NCBI GenBank assembly: GCA_900539375.1
Contig: UQBY01000032.1
Location: forward strand, 1 to 24,771
Direction: 5' to 3'
DNA from: an uncultured Clostridium sp.
Lineage (GTDB): Bacteria > Bacillota > Clostridia > Clostridiales > Clostridiaceae
Length of the DNA: 24,771 nt
Of this stretch, positions 7,761-15,913 are shown in pieces. The notes beneath the pieces are model-generated. The model had not been told where the DNA came from, ran no database searches, and saw nothing but the letters and a program-made list of their open reading frames with translations. Each line of letters starts with the position of its first letter. Positions within the stretch are counted from its first letter, which is position 1. The translations under genes and the position numbers were made by a program.

Positions 7761-7793
7761 AAAAAGATTGAGGTTTTATATCTCAATCTTTTT
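7761..7793 (+). terminator. Intrinsic terminator
   Basis: A perfect 12-bp stem is formed by AAAAAGATTGAG (7761-7772) and CTCAATCTTTTT (7782-7793), with a 9-nt loop; the 3' arm ends in a T-run. It follows the 122-residue gene by 15 nt. Confidence 0.85.
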
Positions 7794-7901
7794 GGATTTA
7801 AGTATAATTTAGGTAAATTGAGGAGGATTTTGATACATTTCTGTAGAATATATAATTTGGTAGGAAATAAATTTAATTATATTATTAACAGGAGATAAAA
7901 A

Positions 7902-9581
7902 ATGGATATTAACTTTATGAAGACAATTACAAATACATGTCAAAAAGCAAAAGATGTTTATTCATTAATTATAATGAACAATTTAATGGATTTAAACACT
8001 TTAATGGATTTGAACAATTTAACAAGATCTATATTGAAACAGTATTCTAATTGCTTGACTAATAAAACAAGTGAGGATATTATAGCTGAAATAAATAAAT
8101 ATCTCATATTTGAAAATAGTGAAATAACTAAAGATAATTATTCAGAAAAATTTTATACAATACTTGGTAGGTTATATGATAGATTAAAATCATTAATAGA
8201 AGAAAAGGAATTATGGTATTTAATGTCTGTTTTATCAATGCTAGAATTGAATAGATATTTAGCAGCAGGAGTATATCTTTGGAGCAAAAAAGAAGAAATA
8301 AAAAGTGATAGTTGTTTGTTAATACTAATTATCAAATTTTTAGAAAATACTAACAATGTAATGGATGGAGAGACATTTTTATTTTTTGATGAATACTTCT
8401 CTGTTGATAAAAATGCTTTAGAATGTATCTTTCCTATAATATATAAGCAATATCATAATAATCATAACCTTATGAATAAAAAAAACTATTCAATTTCTGA
8501 TATACAAATTGGTATGCTATTAGAGATATCAAAGGCTATATTAAAAATATTTGCTTTAATTGATGAATATAAAAAAGGAGCTTATAGAAATAAAAAATTA
8601 AAAATAGATTCTAATGGATATTTTATATACCCATCAATATCTAAAAAAGATAAAAGTGAATATTATGAATATGTCTTAAAAAATCACAATGAAATTGATT
8701 TAGATTTTATGCATGAAATTGACAAAGCAATTGAACCTCTTATTGGAATCAGTAGTAGTAATATTGAAAAGCTTATAAAATCATTACAATATTTTGATGG
8801 TGAATTTATTGTAGAAAAAAAAGAGAGTTTTATTGAAAAAATGGTTGAATGTTGCAACATAGATAAAAAAAGCTTAAATAAAATAATTAATTACATAACA
8901 TATAAAGTACCACAAACTTATCTTGATGGGAAAACACATCTAGATGATAAAATAACCAGAAAAGGCTTGATTAATATAGAAAATATATTAATTATACCAT
9001 TGAATTTACTTAGGGTTTGTTTAATAAATATTTATACAGATATTTCAAGCAATCAAATAGAAAATAAAACCATTAGAAAAAAATTAGAAAAAGCATTCTC
9101 AATAAATAATGAAAATTTTGAAAAAGAGATTTATAAAATGTGTAAAAATGAACTTGAATATAGCTATATTGCAAAAAATATACAACAAAAAGCTATTTCT
9201 TTTGCTAAAGATACAGTTGAACTTCCAGGTGAAATAGATATATTGCTTTTATATAAAGAAATACTTTTTGTAATAGAATGTAAGAATATTGCAACAAGAA
9301 CAACAGTTGATACAATAAATAGTATGAGAAGAGAATTAGATAATTCTTATAAAACAACCTCATTTCAAACTAAACTTTTGAATAAAATAAAAGTACTTCA
9401 CGAAAATATTAATATAGTTTCAAAATACATGGAAGTAAATGGTAATATAAAAGAAGTTACTGGCTGTATTGTAACAAGTGGATTTTATTTACAATCAAAG
9501 AGTAAAAATTCTTTATGTGATGTTGTAACAAAAGAAAAATTGATTGATTGGATAAAAAAGAAGTGTGAAAATAACAACTAG
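7902..9581 (+). CDS. Large protein with C-terminal PD-(D/E)XK nuclease-like domain
   Basis: This is a 559-residue protein. The first 420 residues are mostly helical with no recognised family; an in-gene duplication near the start gives LMDLNTLMDLNNL. The C-terminal part has a convincing nuclease core: GEID at 443-446, then a hydrophobic strand and ECK at 459-461, so Asp446, Glu459 and Lys461 would be the catalytic triad, with an upstream Glu in the helix before it. Such domains occur in restriction-type and DNA-repair nucleases and in many phage-defence proteins. The start is ATG at 7902 after aacAGGAGataaaaa. It is monocistronic and convergent with dnaX, sharing the bidirectional terminator at 9671-9707. 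The biological role is unknown. Confidence 0.7.
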   Translation: MDINFMKTITNTCQKAKDVYSLIIMNNLMDLNTLMDLNNLTRSILKQYSNCLTNKTSEDIIAEINKYLIFENSEITKDNYSEKFYTILGRLYDRLKSLIEEKELWYLMSVLSMLELNRYLAAGVYLWSKKEEIKSDSCLLILIIKFLENTNNVMDGETFLFFDEYFSVDKNALECIFPIIYKQYHNNHNLMNKKNYSISDIQIGMLLEISKAILKIFALIDEYKKGAYRNKKLKIDSNGYFIYPSISKKDKSEYYEYVLKNHNEIDLDFMHEIDKAIEPLIGISSSNIEKLIKSLQYFDGEFIVEKKESFIEKMVECCNIDKKSLNKIINYITYKVPQTYLDGKTHLDDKITRKGLINIENILIIPLNLLRVCLINIYTDISSNQIENKTIRKKLEKAFSINNENFEKEIYKMCKNELEYSYIAKNIQQKAISFAKDTVELPGEIDILLLYKEILFVIECKNIATRTTVDTINSMRRELDNSYKTTSFQTKLLNKIKVLHENINIVSKYMEVNGNIKEVTGCIVTSGFYLQSKSKNSLCDVVTKEKLIDWIKKKCENNN

Positions 9582-9670
9582 AAAGTTTAATATTTGTTCC
9601 ATCTTCATTGTAAAACATTAATTTTTTTAATCTATAAAGTCTTACACCTAAACAGTAGTTAGAAGAAACT

Positions 9671-9707
9671 AAAATAAGAAGCTCTTAGTCAAAGAGCTTC
9701 TTATTTT
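9671..9707. terminator. Bidirectional terminator between nuclease gene and dnaX
   Basis: A perfect 16-bp stem is formed by AAAATAAGAAGCTCTT (9671-9686) and its complement (9692-9707), with a 5-nt loop. The A-run at one side and T-run at the other allow termination of both convergent genes. dnaX ends at 9715, 8 bp from the stem. Confidence 0.88.
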
Positions 9708-9714
9708 ATTAGAG

Positions 9715-11250
9715 TTATTGAAATGGAGAATCTTCATCTTGCACTTCTATTAGGTCCTCATCTATATATTCCTCTTCTTGAATAACATTAATATGAGTAA
9801 TATCCATCGAAAATTCTCTATTAACAATTTCTTTTAATAGTTCTATCATTTTTGGTGTTTGCAATTTTTCTTTAGAAAAAACATACTCTTGTTTAAATTC
9901 AACTATTAAAGTATTTGAATTTTTACTAATATTTGCAGGCACTAAATAAGAATATAATTTCATATGTCTATTACATCTTAAATAATTAAGCAATGATAAT
10001 TGATTTATAGTATCTGAAGAGGTGCTATTCAAAAAATTTGATTCATTGATATTGCTTTCAACGATATTTAGATTAATCAATTTACCCTTTATTTGCTCCA
10101 TATCATTCCTTAAATCATTTATCCTGCTTAAAACTACTTCTTTGGATGTGTCATATTCCTTTTTACACATTTTAACTAATGCTAGTTCTAAATATAATCT
10201 AGCTTGTTTACTTACTTTAGAAAGTTGCTCACACTCCTGAAGAATTTTAATATTTCTCATTATATCCTCTATTCTTATATTACTTCCTTGTTGTTTTAAT
10301 GTCTCTAGGTTGTCTAAAGACATATCAATAACCTCTTCTGGCTTATTTGATACCTTTAACATAAGTAAATTTCTAAAGTGCTTAGTTAATTCTTTAGTTA
10401 AAAGTAACATATCTTTACCTTCTTTAAAAATTCTATCCACAATAATCATTCCTTCAGTAATATTTTTTTTAATAATACTATCAGTAAGTTCCAATAAATT
10501 AATATTAGTAACTAAACCTAACATTTTTAATAATGCTGCATATTCAACATTTTTATTATCAGACATGGCCTGTGCTTGGTCTAATATACTAAGACAATCT
10601 CTCATAGCTCCATCAGATACTCTTGATATTAACTCAAGTGATTTATCTTCAATAACAATTCCTTCTTCATTGCTAATATATTTGAGTCTATTTATTAATT
10701 GTTCTATTCCTATTCTTTTAAAATCAAACTTTTGACATCTTGAAAGAATAGTTATAGGGAGTTTCTGAGGATCCGTTGTGGCCAATATAAATATTACATT
10801 TGAAGGTGGTTCTTCCAAAGTTTTTAGAAAAGCATTTACAGCCCCTAATGATAGCATATGAACTTCATCTAAAATATAGATTTTGTACTTGCTATTCTTT
10901 GGTGGATATTTTACCTCTTCTATTATATCTCTTATTTTATCTACTCCATTATTAGATGCTGCATCTAATTCAATAACATCTAATGAAGTATTTTTATCAA
11001 TCTCCTTACAATTAGAACAGCAGTTACAAGGATTCCCATTTGTAGGATTAAGACAGTTAATTGCTTTGGCCATTACTTTTGCTGAAGTTGTTTTTCCTGT
11101 TCCTCTTGTCCCACATAAAAGATATGCATGAGCTATTCTATTATTAGCAATTTGATTTTTTAAAGTTATAGTTATATGCTCTTGACCTATAATATCATCA
11201 AATATTTTAGGCCTCCACTTTCTATAAAGTGATACTGTATGGTTTTCCAT
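9715..11250 (-). CDS. dnaX: DNA polymerase III subunit gamma/tau
   Basis: This is the clamp-loader ATPase subunit, 511 residues. It begins with the family signature SLYRKWRPKIFDDIIGQEHI. Walker A is GTRGTGKTT (47-55), the zinc ligands are Cys66, Cys75, Cys78 and Cys81, Walker B is ILDEVH (126-131), sensor 1 is ATTD (157-160), and the SRC motif with the arginine finger is at 170-172. The clamp-loader domain III follows to about 370, then a short tau-specific tail ending in an acidic stretch. Length is a little under typical Firmicute DnaX (about 550-600), the loss being in the tail. ATG lies 8 nt after AGGAGG. The chromosomal partners ybaB and recR are absent, which argues for a plasmid-borne copy. 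A hairpin leader precedes it at 11272-11330. Confidence 0.96.
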   Translation of the reverse strand: MENHTVSLYRKWRPKIFDDIIGQEHITITLKNQIANNRIAHAYLLCGTRGTGKTTSAKVMAKAINCLNPTNGNPCNCCSNCKEIDKNTSLDVIELDAASNNGVDKIRDIIEEVKYPPKNSKYKIYILDEVHMLSLGAVNAFLKTLEEPPSNVIFILATTDPQKLPITILSRCQKFDFKRIGIEQLINRLKYISNEEGIVIEDKSLELISRVSDGAMRDCLSILDQAQAMSDNKNVEYAALLKMLGLVTNINLLELTDSIIKKNITEGMIIVDRIFKEGKDMLLLTKELTKHFRNLLMLKVSNKPEEVIDMSLDNLETLKQQGSNIRIEDIMRNIKILQECEQLSKVSKQARLYLELALVKMCKKEYDTSKEVVLSRINDLRNDMEQIKGKLINLNIVESNINESNFLNSTSSDTINQLSLLNYLRCNRHMKLYSYLVPANISKNSNTLIVEFKQEYVFSKEKLQTPKMIELLKEIVNREFSMDITHINVIQEEEYIDEDLIEVQDEDSPFQ

Positions 11251-11271
11251 ATTGTTTACCTCCTAAATATT

Positions 11272-11330
11272 AAAAAAATCCCTAGCAATGAAATTACTAG
11301 AGATACTTTTTTTATTACTTCCTGCCATAT
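11272..11330 (-). promoter_or_regulatory. Terminator-like leader of dnaX (repeated leader element A)
   Basis: On the minus strand a TCTCTAG...CTAGGGA hairpin (11303-11297 with 11285-11279) contains a U-G wobble that is a mismatch on the other strand. It is followed by seven T residues and, within 10 nt, by the dnaX ribosome binding site. Upstream lies a degenerate copy of the ATAGTAAGTAAC motif seen in the other leaders. With no space for a promoter after the hairpin, it must be crossed to express dnaX, so it is probably an attenuator. Confidence 0.55.
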
Positions 11331-11394
11331 TAATGACCATTAAAATATATTTTTTTATAAATGTATTTTAATCTATATATTTAATTTAGTCAAT

Positions 11395-12384
11395 TTATTT
11401 AATCACTAATGCTATAAATATCAATAAAAATGATAAACATGGCATATCAATATCAGATAATACTAAATAGGCATTATTATTTTCATAACATACATAATTT
11501 AGATGTGATCTAGTGCTAGTATAAATCATATAGTTTAATATTTGTAAATCTGTTGTATTATTTACTACACAATTTTGAACACATAGCACAGAACCTGATT
11601 CATTGTAATTATCATAAACATATTGATAGCAATCCCCAGCATACATTTCATTCACATAATCAATATCTACATTATCTTTGAATATGGTCCAAATATTAGT
11701 GAAATGCTTTTTAGAATTAGGTATAGACTTATACATCAATAAGTCTGGCATATCAATTATATCTACTTTTAAAGATTTAGAACTTAATATATCATATATT
11801 ATATCTAGTACATCCATTGAATTAAAATTTTGAAAGTCATTTTCAAATTTATTTTCATACATATCTTCAACATTATCAATAAGTTCATATAAATCTTGTG
11901 TTAGTCCTTGTTTAAGTAAATAAGATTCAAAAATTTTCCTAAATCTTTTTAATTTACTTTCTTTATTAAGAAAAAAATCATCAAGAAATAAATTTAAATA
12001 TATATTTATTGCTTTTTCATAAGAAAGCTTTTGTTTTTTTAATTTACTTATATCTGTTTTTTTTCTTCGCTTTACAAATTCATTAATAGAAATATCATTA
12101 AGTTCTTTATTATTTAATTCTAATAATAATATCAAATCTTTAGAACTTTTTTCAGATAATTTACTACTTGTTAAATACATCTTTTTCATTATATCTATAT
12201 ATTTATTAACATATGCAGATATGTTGTCTAATTCATTAAAAATATTTATTGCATCTTCAAAAGATAGCTCTTCTGAAATAAGTTTATTAAATTTTTGATT
12301 AACTTTTCTTTTTTTTAGCAAAATAAATCTTTCTAAATTAGATTTTGTTTTATTCAATTCATAATAATTCATATACTTGAACAT
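11395..12384 (-). CDS. Unknown protein upstream of dnaX
   Basis: This is a 329-residue protein with no recognised family. The N-terminal half is helical and lysine-rich and contains a duplicated motif: LSFEDAINIFNEL (about 40-52) and LSYEKAINIYLNL (about 120-132), suggesting two copies of a helical repeat. The C-terminal third has several Cys residues (YAGDCYQYVYDNY, SVLCVQNCVV) and ends in a hydrophobic tail (SFLLIFIALVIK) that could insert in the membrane. ATG follows TTTAGGAGGTAAAT. It is transcribed in the same direction as dnaX, with a similar leader hairpin. The function is unknown. Confidence 0.62.
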   Translation of the reverse strand: MFKYMNYYELNKTKSNLERFILLKKRKVNQKFNKLISEELSFEDAINIFNELDNISAYVNKYIDIMKKMYLTSSKLSEKSSKDLILLLELNNKELNDISINEFVKRRKKTDISKLKKQKLSYEKAINIYLNLFLDDFFLNKESKLKRFRKIFESYLLKQGLTQDLYELIDNVEDMYENKFENDFQNFNSMDVLDIIYDILSSKSLKVDIIDMPDLLMYKSIPNSKKHFTNIWTIFKDNVDIDYVNEMYAGDCYQYVYDNYNESGSVLCVQNCVVNNTTDLQILNYMIYTSTRSHLNYVCYENNNAYLVLSDIDMPCLSFLLIFIALVIK

Positions 12385-12399
12385 ATTTACCTCCTAAAT

Positions 12400-12450
12400 A
12401 CTAAACATTACTTATTAAATTTAGTAATGTCTTTTGTTACCTACTGTTAT
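12400..12450 (-). promoter_or_regulatory. Leader hairpin (repeated leader element B)
   Basis: An 8-bp stem, ACATTACT (12405-12412) with AGTAATGT (12423-12430), lies just before the ribosome binding site of the 329-residue gene. On its promoter-proximal side is a variant of the shared motif (plus strand TTGTTACCTACTGTTA). The layout is the same as in leaders A, C and D although the stem sequence differs, i.e. structure kept with changed bases. Confidence 0.45.
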
Positions 12451-12676
12451 ATCAAATAACCATTTAATACTTTAATACTTTAATAATTTAATAACATAAT
12501 ATCATATATTTATTTACTTTTCTATTTGTTTATTATATTCTTGAAGAGTATTAAAGGAACTGTTACATAAAAAGTTTCAAGTACAATATATAGTACATTT
12601 TATATATCTAAAATTCTATATATTGTTTGAACATTTACTAATGCGACAGTTCCTTTTAATACAAGACTTTATTAAA
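12451..12676. repeat. Long imperfect hairpin, IS-end-like (MITE candidate 1)
   Basis: Between about 12550 and 12660 two arms of about 45 nt pair imperfectly. The outer parts are ATTAAAGGAACTG and CAGTTCCTTTTAAT, the inner parts ACAATATATAG and CTATATATTGT. Read inward, the ends are GGAACTGTTACAT and GGAACTGTCGCAT, like terminal repeats of IS6-family elements (GGNNCTGTYGCA). No transposase is inside, and a clear target duplication is not visible. It also lies directly 3' of the HTH gene ending at 12677, so it may act as that gene's terminator. Positions 12451-12549 show nothing. Confidence 0.55.
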
Positions 12677-13228
12677 TTAAAATGTTTTTTTATTTTTTAT
12701 GATTAATTTTCTTAAAAATTTCTTTAATCCTTTGGGTGTATTTTCTTTTTTATCAATCATTCGTTCTCTAAGAGCTAAAAGAGATTTATCTAAGTTTTGA
12801 AAATGCTCTTTCAATTTTTCTTCATTTACAGTTATTTTATTTTGTAAAGATTCAGCTTGTAGTCCATTTGCCTTTATAAGTTCATTAATTTGTTTATCTT
12901 TCTCATTAATTTGTTTATCTTTCTCCTCTAATTGACTAATTATATAATTAATGAGTATAAATATTTCATTATTAGAGTATTCTTTATTCTTACTATTCAT
13001 CTCTTTTATTTTTAAAAGGTCATATACTTTTATTCTAGGAAGCTTTTTTTTAATATCCCCCTTTATTAAATAAAATAAATTATTATTGATATATCTTATC
13101 CCATTTTTTATCACAATTTTATCTTCATAGTTTTTTATTTTATTATATATAGTTACTTTGCTTACATTTAGCTTTAATGCTACCTCTTCTACAGTAAATA
13201 ATACTTCTTGCTCTTTACTAGTAACCAT
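12677..13228 (-). CDS. HTH/coiled-coil plasmid maintenance protein (Par/RepB-accessory type)
   Basis: This 183-residue protein has three parts. An N-terminal MerR-like helix-turn-helix (FTVEEVALKLNVSKVTIYNKIKNYE, about 11-35) comes first. A charged coiled coil with tandem EKDKQIN units and the DUF536-like pattern QINELIKANGLQAESLQ (about 95-130) follows, and the tail is very basic (about 160-183). This matches the layout of single-protein partition factors such as Par of staphylococcal pSK1 and of DUF536 proteins next to plasmid rep genes. ATG follows TAGGAGGATTTT. Upstream lie a promoter (13379-13407) and a perfect 23-bp palindrome (13308-13330), probably its operator or centromere-like site. 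Confidence 0.72.
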   Translation of the reverse strand: MVTSKEQEVLFTVEEVALKLNVSKVTIYNKIKNYEDKIVIKNGIRYINNNLFYLIKGDIKKKLPRIKVYDLLKIKEMNSKNKEYSNNEIFILINYIISQLEEKDKQINEKDKQINELIKANGLQAESLQNKITVNEEKLKEHFQNLDKSLLALRERMIDKKENTPKGLKKFLRKLIIKNKKTF

Positions 13229-13307
13229 AAAATCCTCCTAAAAACTTTTACTATTAATTTAATTCTTTAAAATTTTAAAATAACCTTTTTTTTAATTAAA
13301 TTTTTCT

Positions 13308-13330
13308 ATGATTTAATACAATTAAATCAT
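13308..13330. promoter_or_regulatory. Perfect 10+3+10 palindrome upstream of HTH gene
   Basis: ATGATTTAAT (13308-13317), ACA, and ATTAAATCAT (13321-13330) form a perfect inverted repeat 80 bp upstream of the HTH/coiled-coil gene start, downstream of its promoter. Position and symmetry fit an operator for the protein's own helix-turn-helix, and it could also seed a partition site. It is a single copy only. Confidence 0.6.
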
Positions 13331-13378
13331 TATGTTAACCCATTATATATTCATTTAAAGAATATTAAACCAACTAAT

Positions 13379-13407
13379 TTTACAATTATCAATATAAAAG
13401 TAGTCAA
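13379..13407 (-). promoter_or_regulatory. Promoter of the HTH/coiled-coil gene
   Basis: On the minus strand the -35 is TTGACT (13407-13402), the spacer is 17 nt, and the -10 is TGTAAA (13384-13379, four of six consensus bases). The 5' leader would be about 145 nt and include the palindrome. Confidence 0.5.
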
Positions 13408-13439
13408 GCTTATAATAAAATTGTTATTTTTTAGGAATA

Positions 13440-13745
13440 TTAAAATTTTTCTTCGCATATTATTTGATTTTGAATTAAACTTAATATTTCTTTTCTATTT
13501 TTAAGAATAATATCATAACCTAATTTAATAAATATTTTTTTTACTAAATTATACTCTTCTTTTGAAAGATTATTTATTGTGTATGATGTTTCTTGAGCCT
13601 TGAATTTTAAAGGTTCTATGATTGACTTTTCTTTATCTTTATATCTTTTAATTAAAAAAATTTGACTTTTTTCATCTATAATACCATTTTCAAATAATAT
13701 ACTTTCTATATTAAAATTTTTTGTGAGAACCTCTACAATAATCAT
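13440..13745 (-). CDS. Small unknown protein with an in-frame stop just upstream
   Basis: This is a 101-residue protein with no recognised family. ATG at 13745 has no ribosome binding site of its own. Immediately upstream and in the same frame is a TAG stop (13746-13748), preceded by an open frame MKVIDKNINSNFF that starts at ATG 13787, with AGGAG about 8 nt before it. The natural gene may therefore be 115 codons, interrupted at codon 14 by a nonsense change next to a run of eight T, or the short frame may be a coupled leader peptide. It lies between the membrane protein gene and the HTH gene on the same strand. Confidence 0.5.
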   Translation of the reverse strand: MIIVEVLTKNFNIESILFENGIIDEKSQIFLIKRYKDKEKSIIEPLKFKAQETSYTINNLSKEEYNLVKKIFIKLGYDIILKNRKEILSLIQNQIICEEKF

Positions 13746-13951
13746 CTAAAAAAAATTTGAATTTATATTCTTATCTATAACTTTCATCCCTTTAACTCCT
13801 AAATCTATAATTATTATATTTTTATTGGACTTTTCATATTTAAAACTTACTTATCATGATTCTACCATCATATATTTTAAAATTCCAATAAAAAACTATA
13901 CTAATTATTATTTTTATATAAAAAATTTTTAGAAGAATATAATAAAAATAT

Positions 13952-14236
13952 CTATTGAGGATCTCCTGCTAACTTTATTTCTTTATATAAAGTTTTTTTA
14001 CCAATTGAAATGTAATAAAAAAATCGGATAGGAAACAACATATTTATTATAGCTACTACTAAAGTTAAAATTTCATAATTAGATATAGAAATAAAACTAA
14101 AGTTTACAAACATTGCAATAATAACATCCCTTATTAAAAGAGCTATTTTTTTTTCATAATCATTAATAATTTTTAATTGTTTTGTATTTAAAATGTCTAA
14201 ATCTAATTTTTGCATTATTTCATCTAATAGTAACAT
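13952..14236 (-). CDS. Small two-TM membrane protein
   Basis: This protein of 94 residues starts at ATG 14236, chosen because AAAGGTGG is 8 nt before it; a GTG at 14248 lies within the ribosome binding site and is unlikely. The N-terminal 30 residues are helical and charged. Two hydrophobic segments follow (VIIAMFVNFSFISISNY, and ILTLVVAIINMLFPIRFFYY), then a short basic tail. The family is not recognised. It could be a holin-like or membrane-anchoring small protein; nothing in the context decides. Confidence 0.55.
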   Translation of the reverse strand: MLLLDEIMQKLDLDILNTKQLKIINDYEKKIALLIRDVIIAMFVNFSFISISNYEILTLVVAIINMLFPIRFFYYISIGKKTLYKEIKLAGDPQ

Positions 14237-14303
14237 TTTTACATCCACCTTTCTATTCTTAATTTTATAACTATTGGTTTAAAATAAAGTTTGAGTAAAT
14301 TTT

Positions 14304-14326
14304 AAATGATACAATTTTATTATAAA
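14304..14326 (+). repeat. Single iteron-like copy
   Basis: AAATGATACAATTTTATTAT at 14304-14323 matches the 20-bp iteron at 41-60 with one change and continues with AAA as there. It is isolated, 14 kb from the clusters, in a 333-bp gene-free region. It may be a stray site, a distal binding site for the same protein, or part of a promoter shared by these loci. Confidence 0.5.
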
Positions 14327-14392
14327 ATCACAACTAACATATATTATAGCATATTGTAAAATAAATAAAAAAGAAGAGGCTTAAAAAATTTT

Positions 14393-14520
14393 TTAAGGTT
14401 CTTTCTGAACTTTGGATATTTGATTGGCTTTTGATATTGCTTTATGCTATTTGCTACAAGCAATATCAAAATGCCAATTGTTGCGGAATATCCAAAAATG
14501 AGAGAGAACCTTTTTTTTTA
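14393..14520. repeat. Long imperfect hairpin, IS-end-like (MITE candidate 2)
   Basis: Arms of about 48 nt fold back around a loop of about 19 nt. Paired blocks are AAGGTTCT/AGAACCTT, TTTGGATATT/AATATCCAAA, ATTGGC/GCCAAT and TTTGATATTGC/GCAATATCAAA, with internal loops between. The right end, read inward, is GGTTCTCTCTCATTTTTGG, reminiscent of ISL3-type terminal repeats. A T9 run follows on the plus strand. It lies 3' of the broken ATPase gene. It could be a MITE, a decayed IS end pair, or a structured RNA; no coding capacity. Confidence 0.6.
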
Positions 14521-14543
14521 AATACTCTTCCTTTTTTATTTTA

Positions 14544-14555
14544 GTTACTTACTAT
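14544..14555 (-). promoter_or_regulatory. Isolated copy of the leader motif (E)
   Basis: GTTACTTACTAT, identical to the motif in leaders C and D, within TTTTAGTTACTTACTAT. It lies downstream of the AAA_14 pseudogene and beside the long hairpin, without the short hairpin of the other leaders. Confidence 0.4.
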
Positions 14556-14581
14556 TTATTTTTTAAAAATATTTATGTTAT

Positions 14582-15913
14582 CTAAATTATTGTATCGTGT
14601 AGGTTTAAAGTTAAAACGTTCAAATAAATAGGGATTGTTATTTTATTTCCATCTACTCCACCATAAGTATCACCTTTTAAATAAAGTATTTTATCTATCT
14701 TTCCCTTCTCATATGCCTTCATTACACTTTTCCCTGCATCTTTGCCTGTCTTAACTTCTATTCCATAAATATGCTCAGAATCTTTTAGTAAAAAATCTAG
14801 CTCATAATTTGCAAATGTTTCAAAATTAGTCATTAGTTTTTTATTTTTTAATACAATACAAACATAATTTTCATTTCTTATTCCCATAGAAATATCCTTA
14901 TCTATTTCCATATTAATTAATAAATAATTTAATATTCCTAAGTCATTAAAATAAAACGATTATACTCTATATTCATTAAATCACAATCTACAGCTTTATC
15001 ACAACCATATAAGGCATGATTAGATAATAACCGGCTTAATACGGCAGTATATTGTTTTTTGTTAAAATTTAAACTGCCTTCCCTATAATTTAACTTCTTA
15101 ATTAACTCTTCTCCTGCATTATTATTTTGCATTCCTTTTTTCTCTCGTATTAGCAATCTTGCAAAATAATTAAATGCTGTTCTAATAAGAATTATATATT
15201 CTTCAGATTGTAAATATCTTGCTGACTCTTTTGCAAATATTAATAACAATTTATCATATAAATCATAAACTGTTCTCATATCTAGCTTTTAAAAAAGTAT
15301 TTACCACCGCAGGATAACCACCAATGCTAATATAAGCATTGTAATATTCCTTTAATAAATCATACCTTTCTTTTGATGAATTTCCATATAAGTCTATAGT
15401 ATCAAATAAATTTACTACATCCTTTCCTACTGCACCTAAAAACTCCCTAAATGATAGTGGATATATTGTAATAGTCTTGAAATCACCTGCTGACTCCCAA
15501 AAATCATTATTTAAAGATGTTCTTCCTAAATAACTTCCTGTTACTATAAATCTACAATACATTAAACGATTAAAACTTCGTATCTTATTATATACTAAGC
15601 TAGACTCTTGTATTTCATCTATTATAACAACTGTGTCTTTTGTATTAGTAAAAGTTTGGCTATACTTAGTTAATGTATTTAATAATAGTTTCTTTTCATC
15701 ACCTATACTTATATGCTTATTTAAAATATCAATAAATACCTTACCTGTATCATCTGCTATATTTATATAAATTACATTCTTAAAATTTTCATTAGCAAAC
15801 TTTGTTACTATATAAGTTTTTCCTACCTGCCTAGCCCCTTCTACAAGTAATACTAAATCACTATTGTTTTTCCAATTCAGAAAATCTTTATAGACATCCC
15901 TTTCTATATCCAT
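14582..15913 (-). pseudogene. AAA_14/DUF4143 ATPase, broken by two frameshifts
   Basis: Three frames together read as one protein of about 440 residues. The first (to about 15263) starts at ATG 15913 after AAGGAGGTTTTGGAT and has Walker A GARQVGKT (26-33), Walker B VVIIDEIQ and the FIVTGSYLG sensor. The second (15279-14938) and third (14911-14582) give the DUF4143 half, ending with a PD-(D/E)XK-like EVKTG segment. The first break is at a T6A4 run near 15285-15296. The second is near 14945-14957, where one extra T would restore the family sequence FNDLGILNYLL. These ATPases are of unknown function and often accessory. Homopolymer sites mean either decay or sequencing error. Confidence 0.82.

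Noticed and set aside
7825..7893. Possible 22-codon leader frame (TTG start) before the 559-residue gene
   Set aside because: The spacing to GGAGG is too short and there is no supporting composition; it may be chance in AT-rich DNA.
10310..10735. Plus-strand frames opposite dnaX (three between 10022 and 11131)
   Set aside because: They are antisense shadows of a clearly conserved gene, without ribosome binding sites.
14393..14520. Long hairpin considered as an integron attC site
   Set aside because: No R-box/L-box pattern (GTTRRRY) at suitable places and no integron integrase type recombinase in the window.
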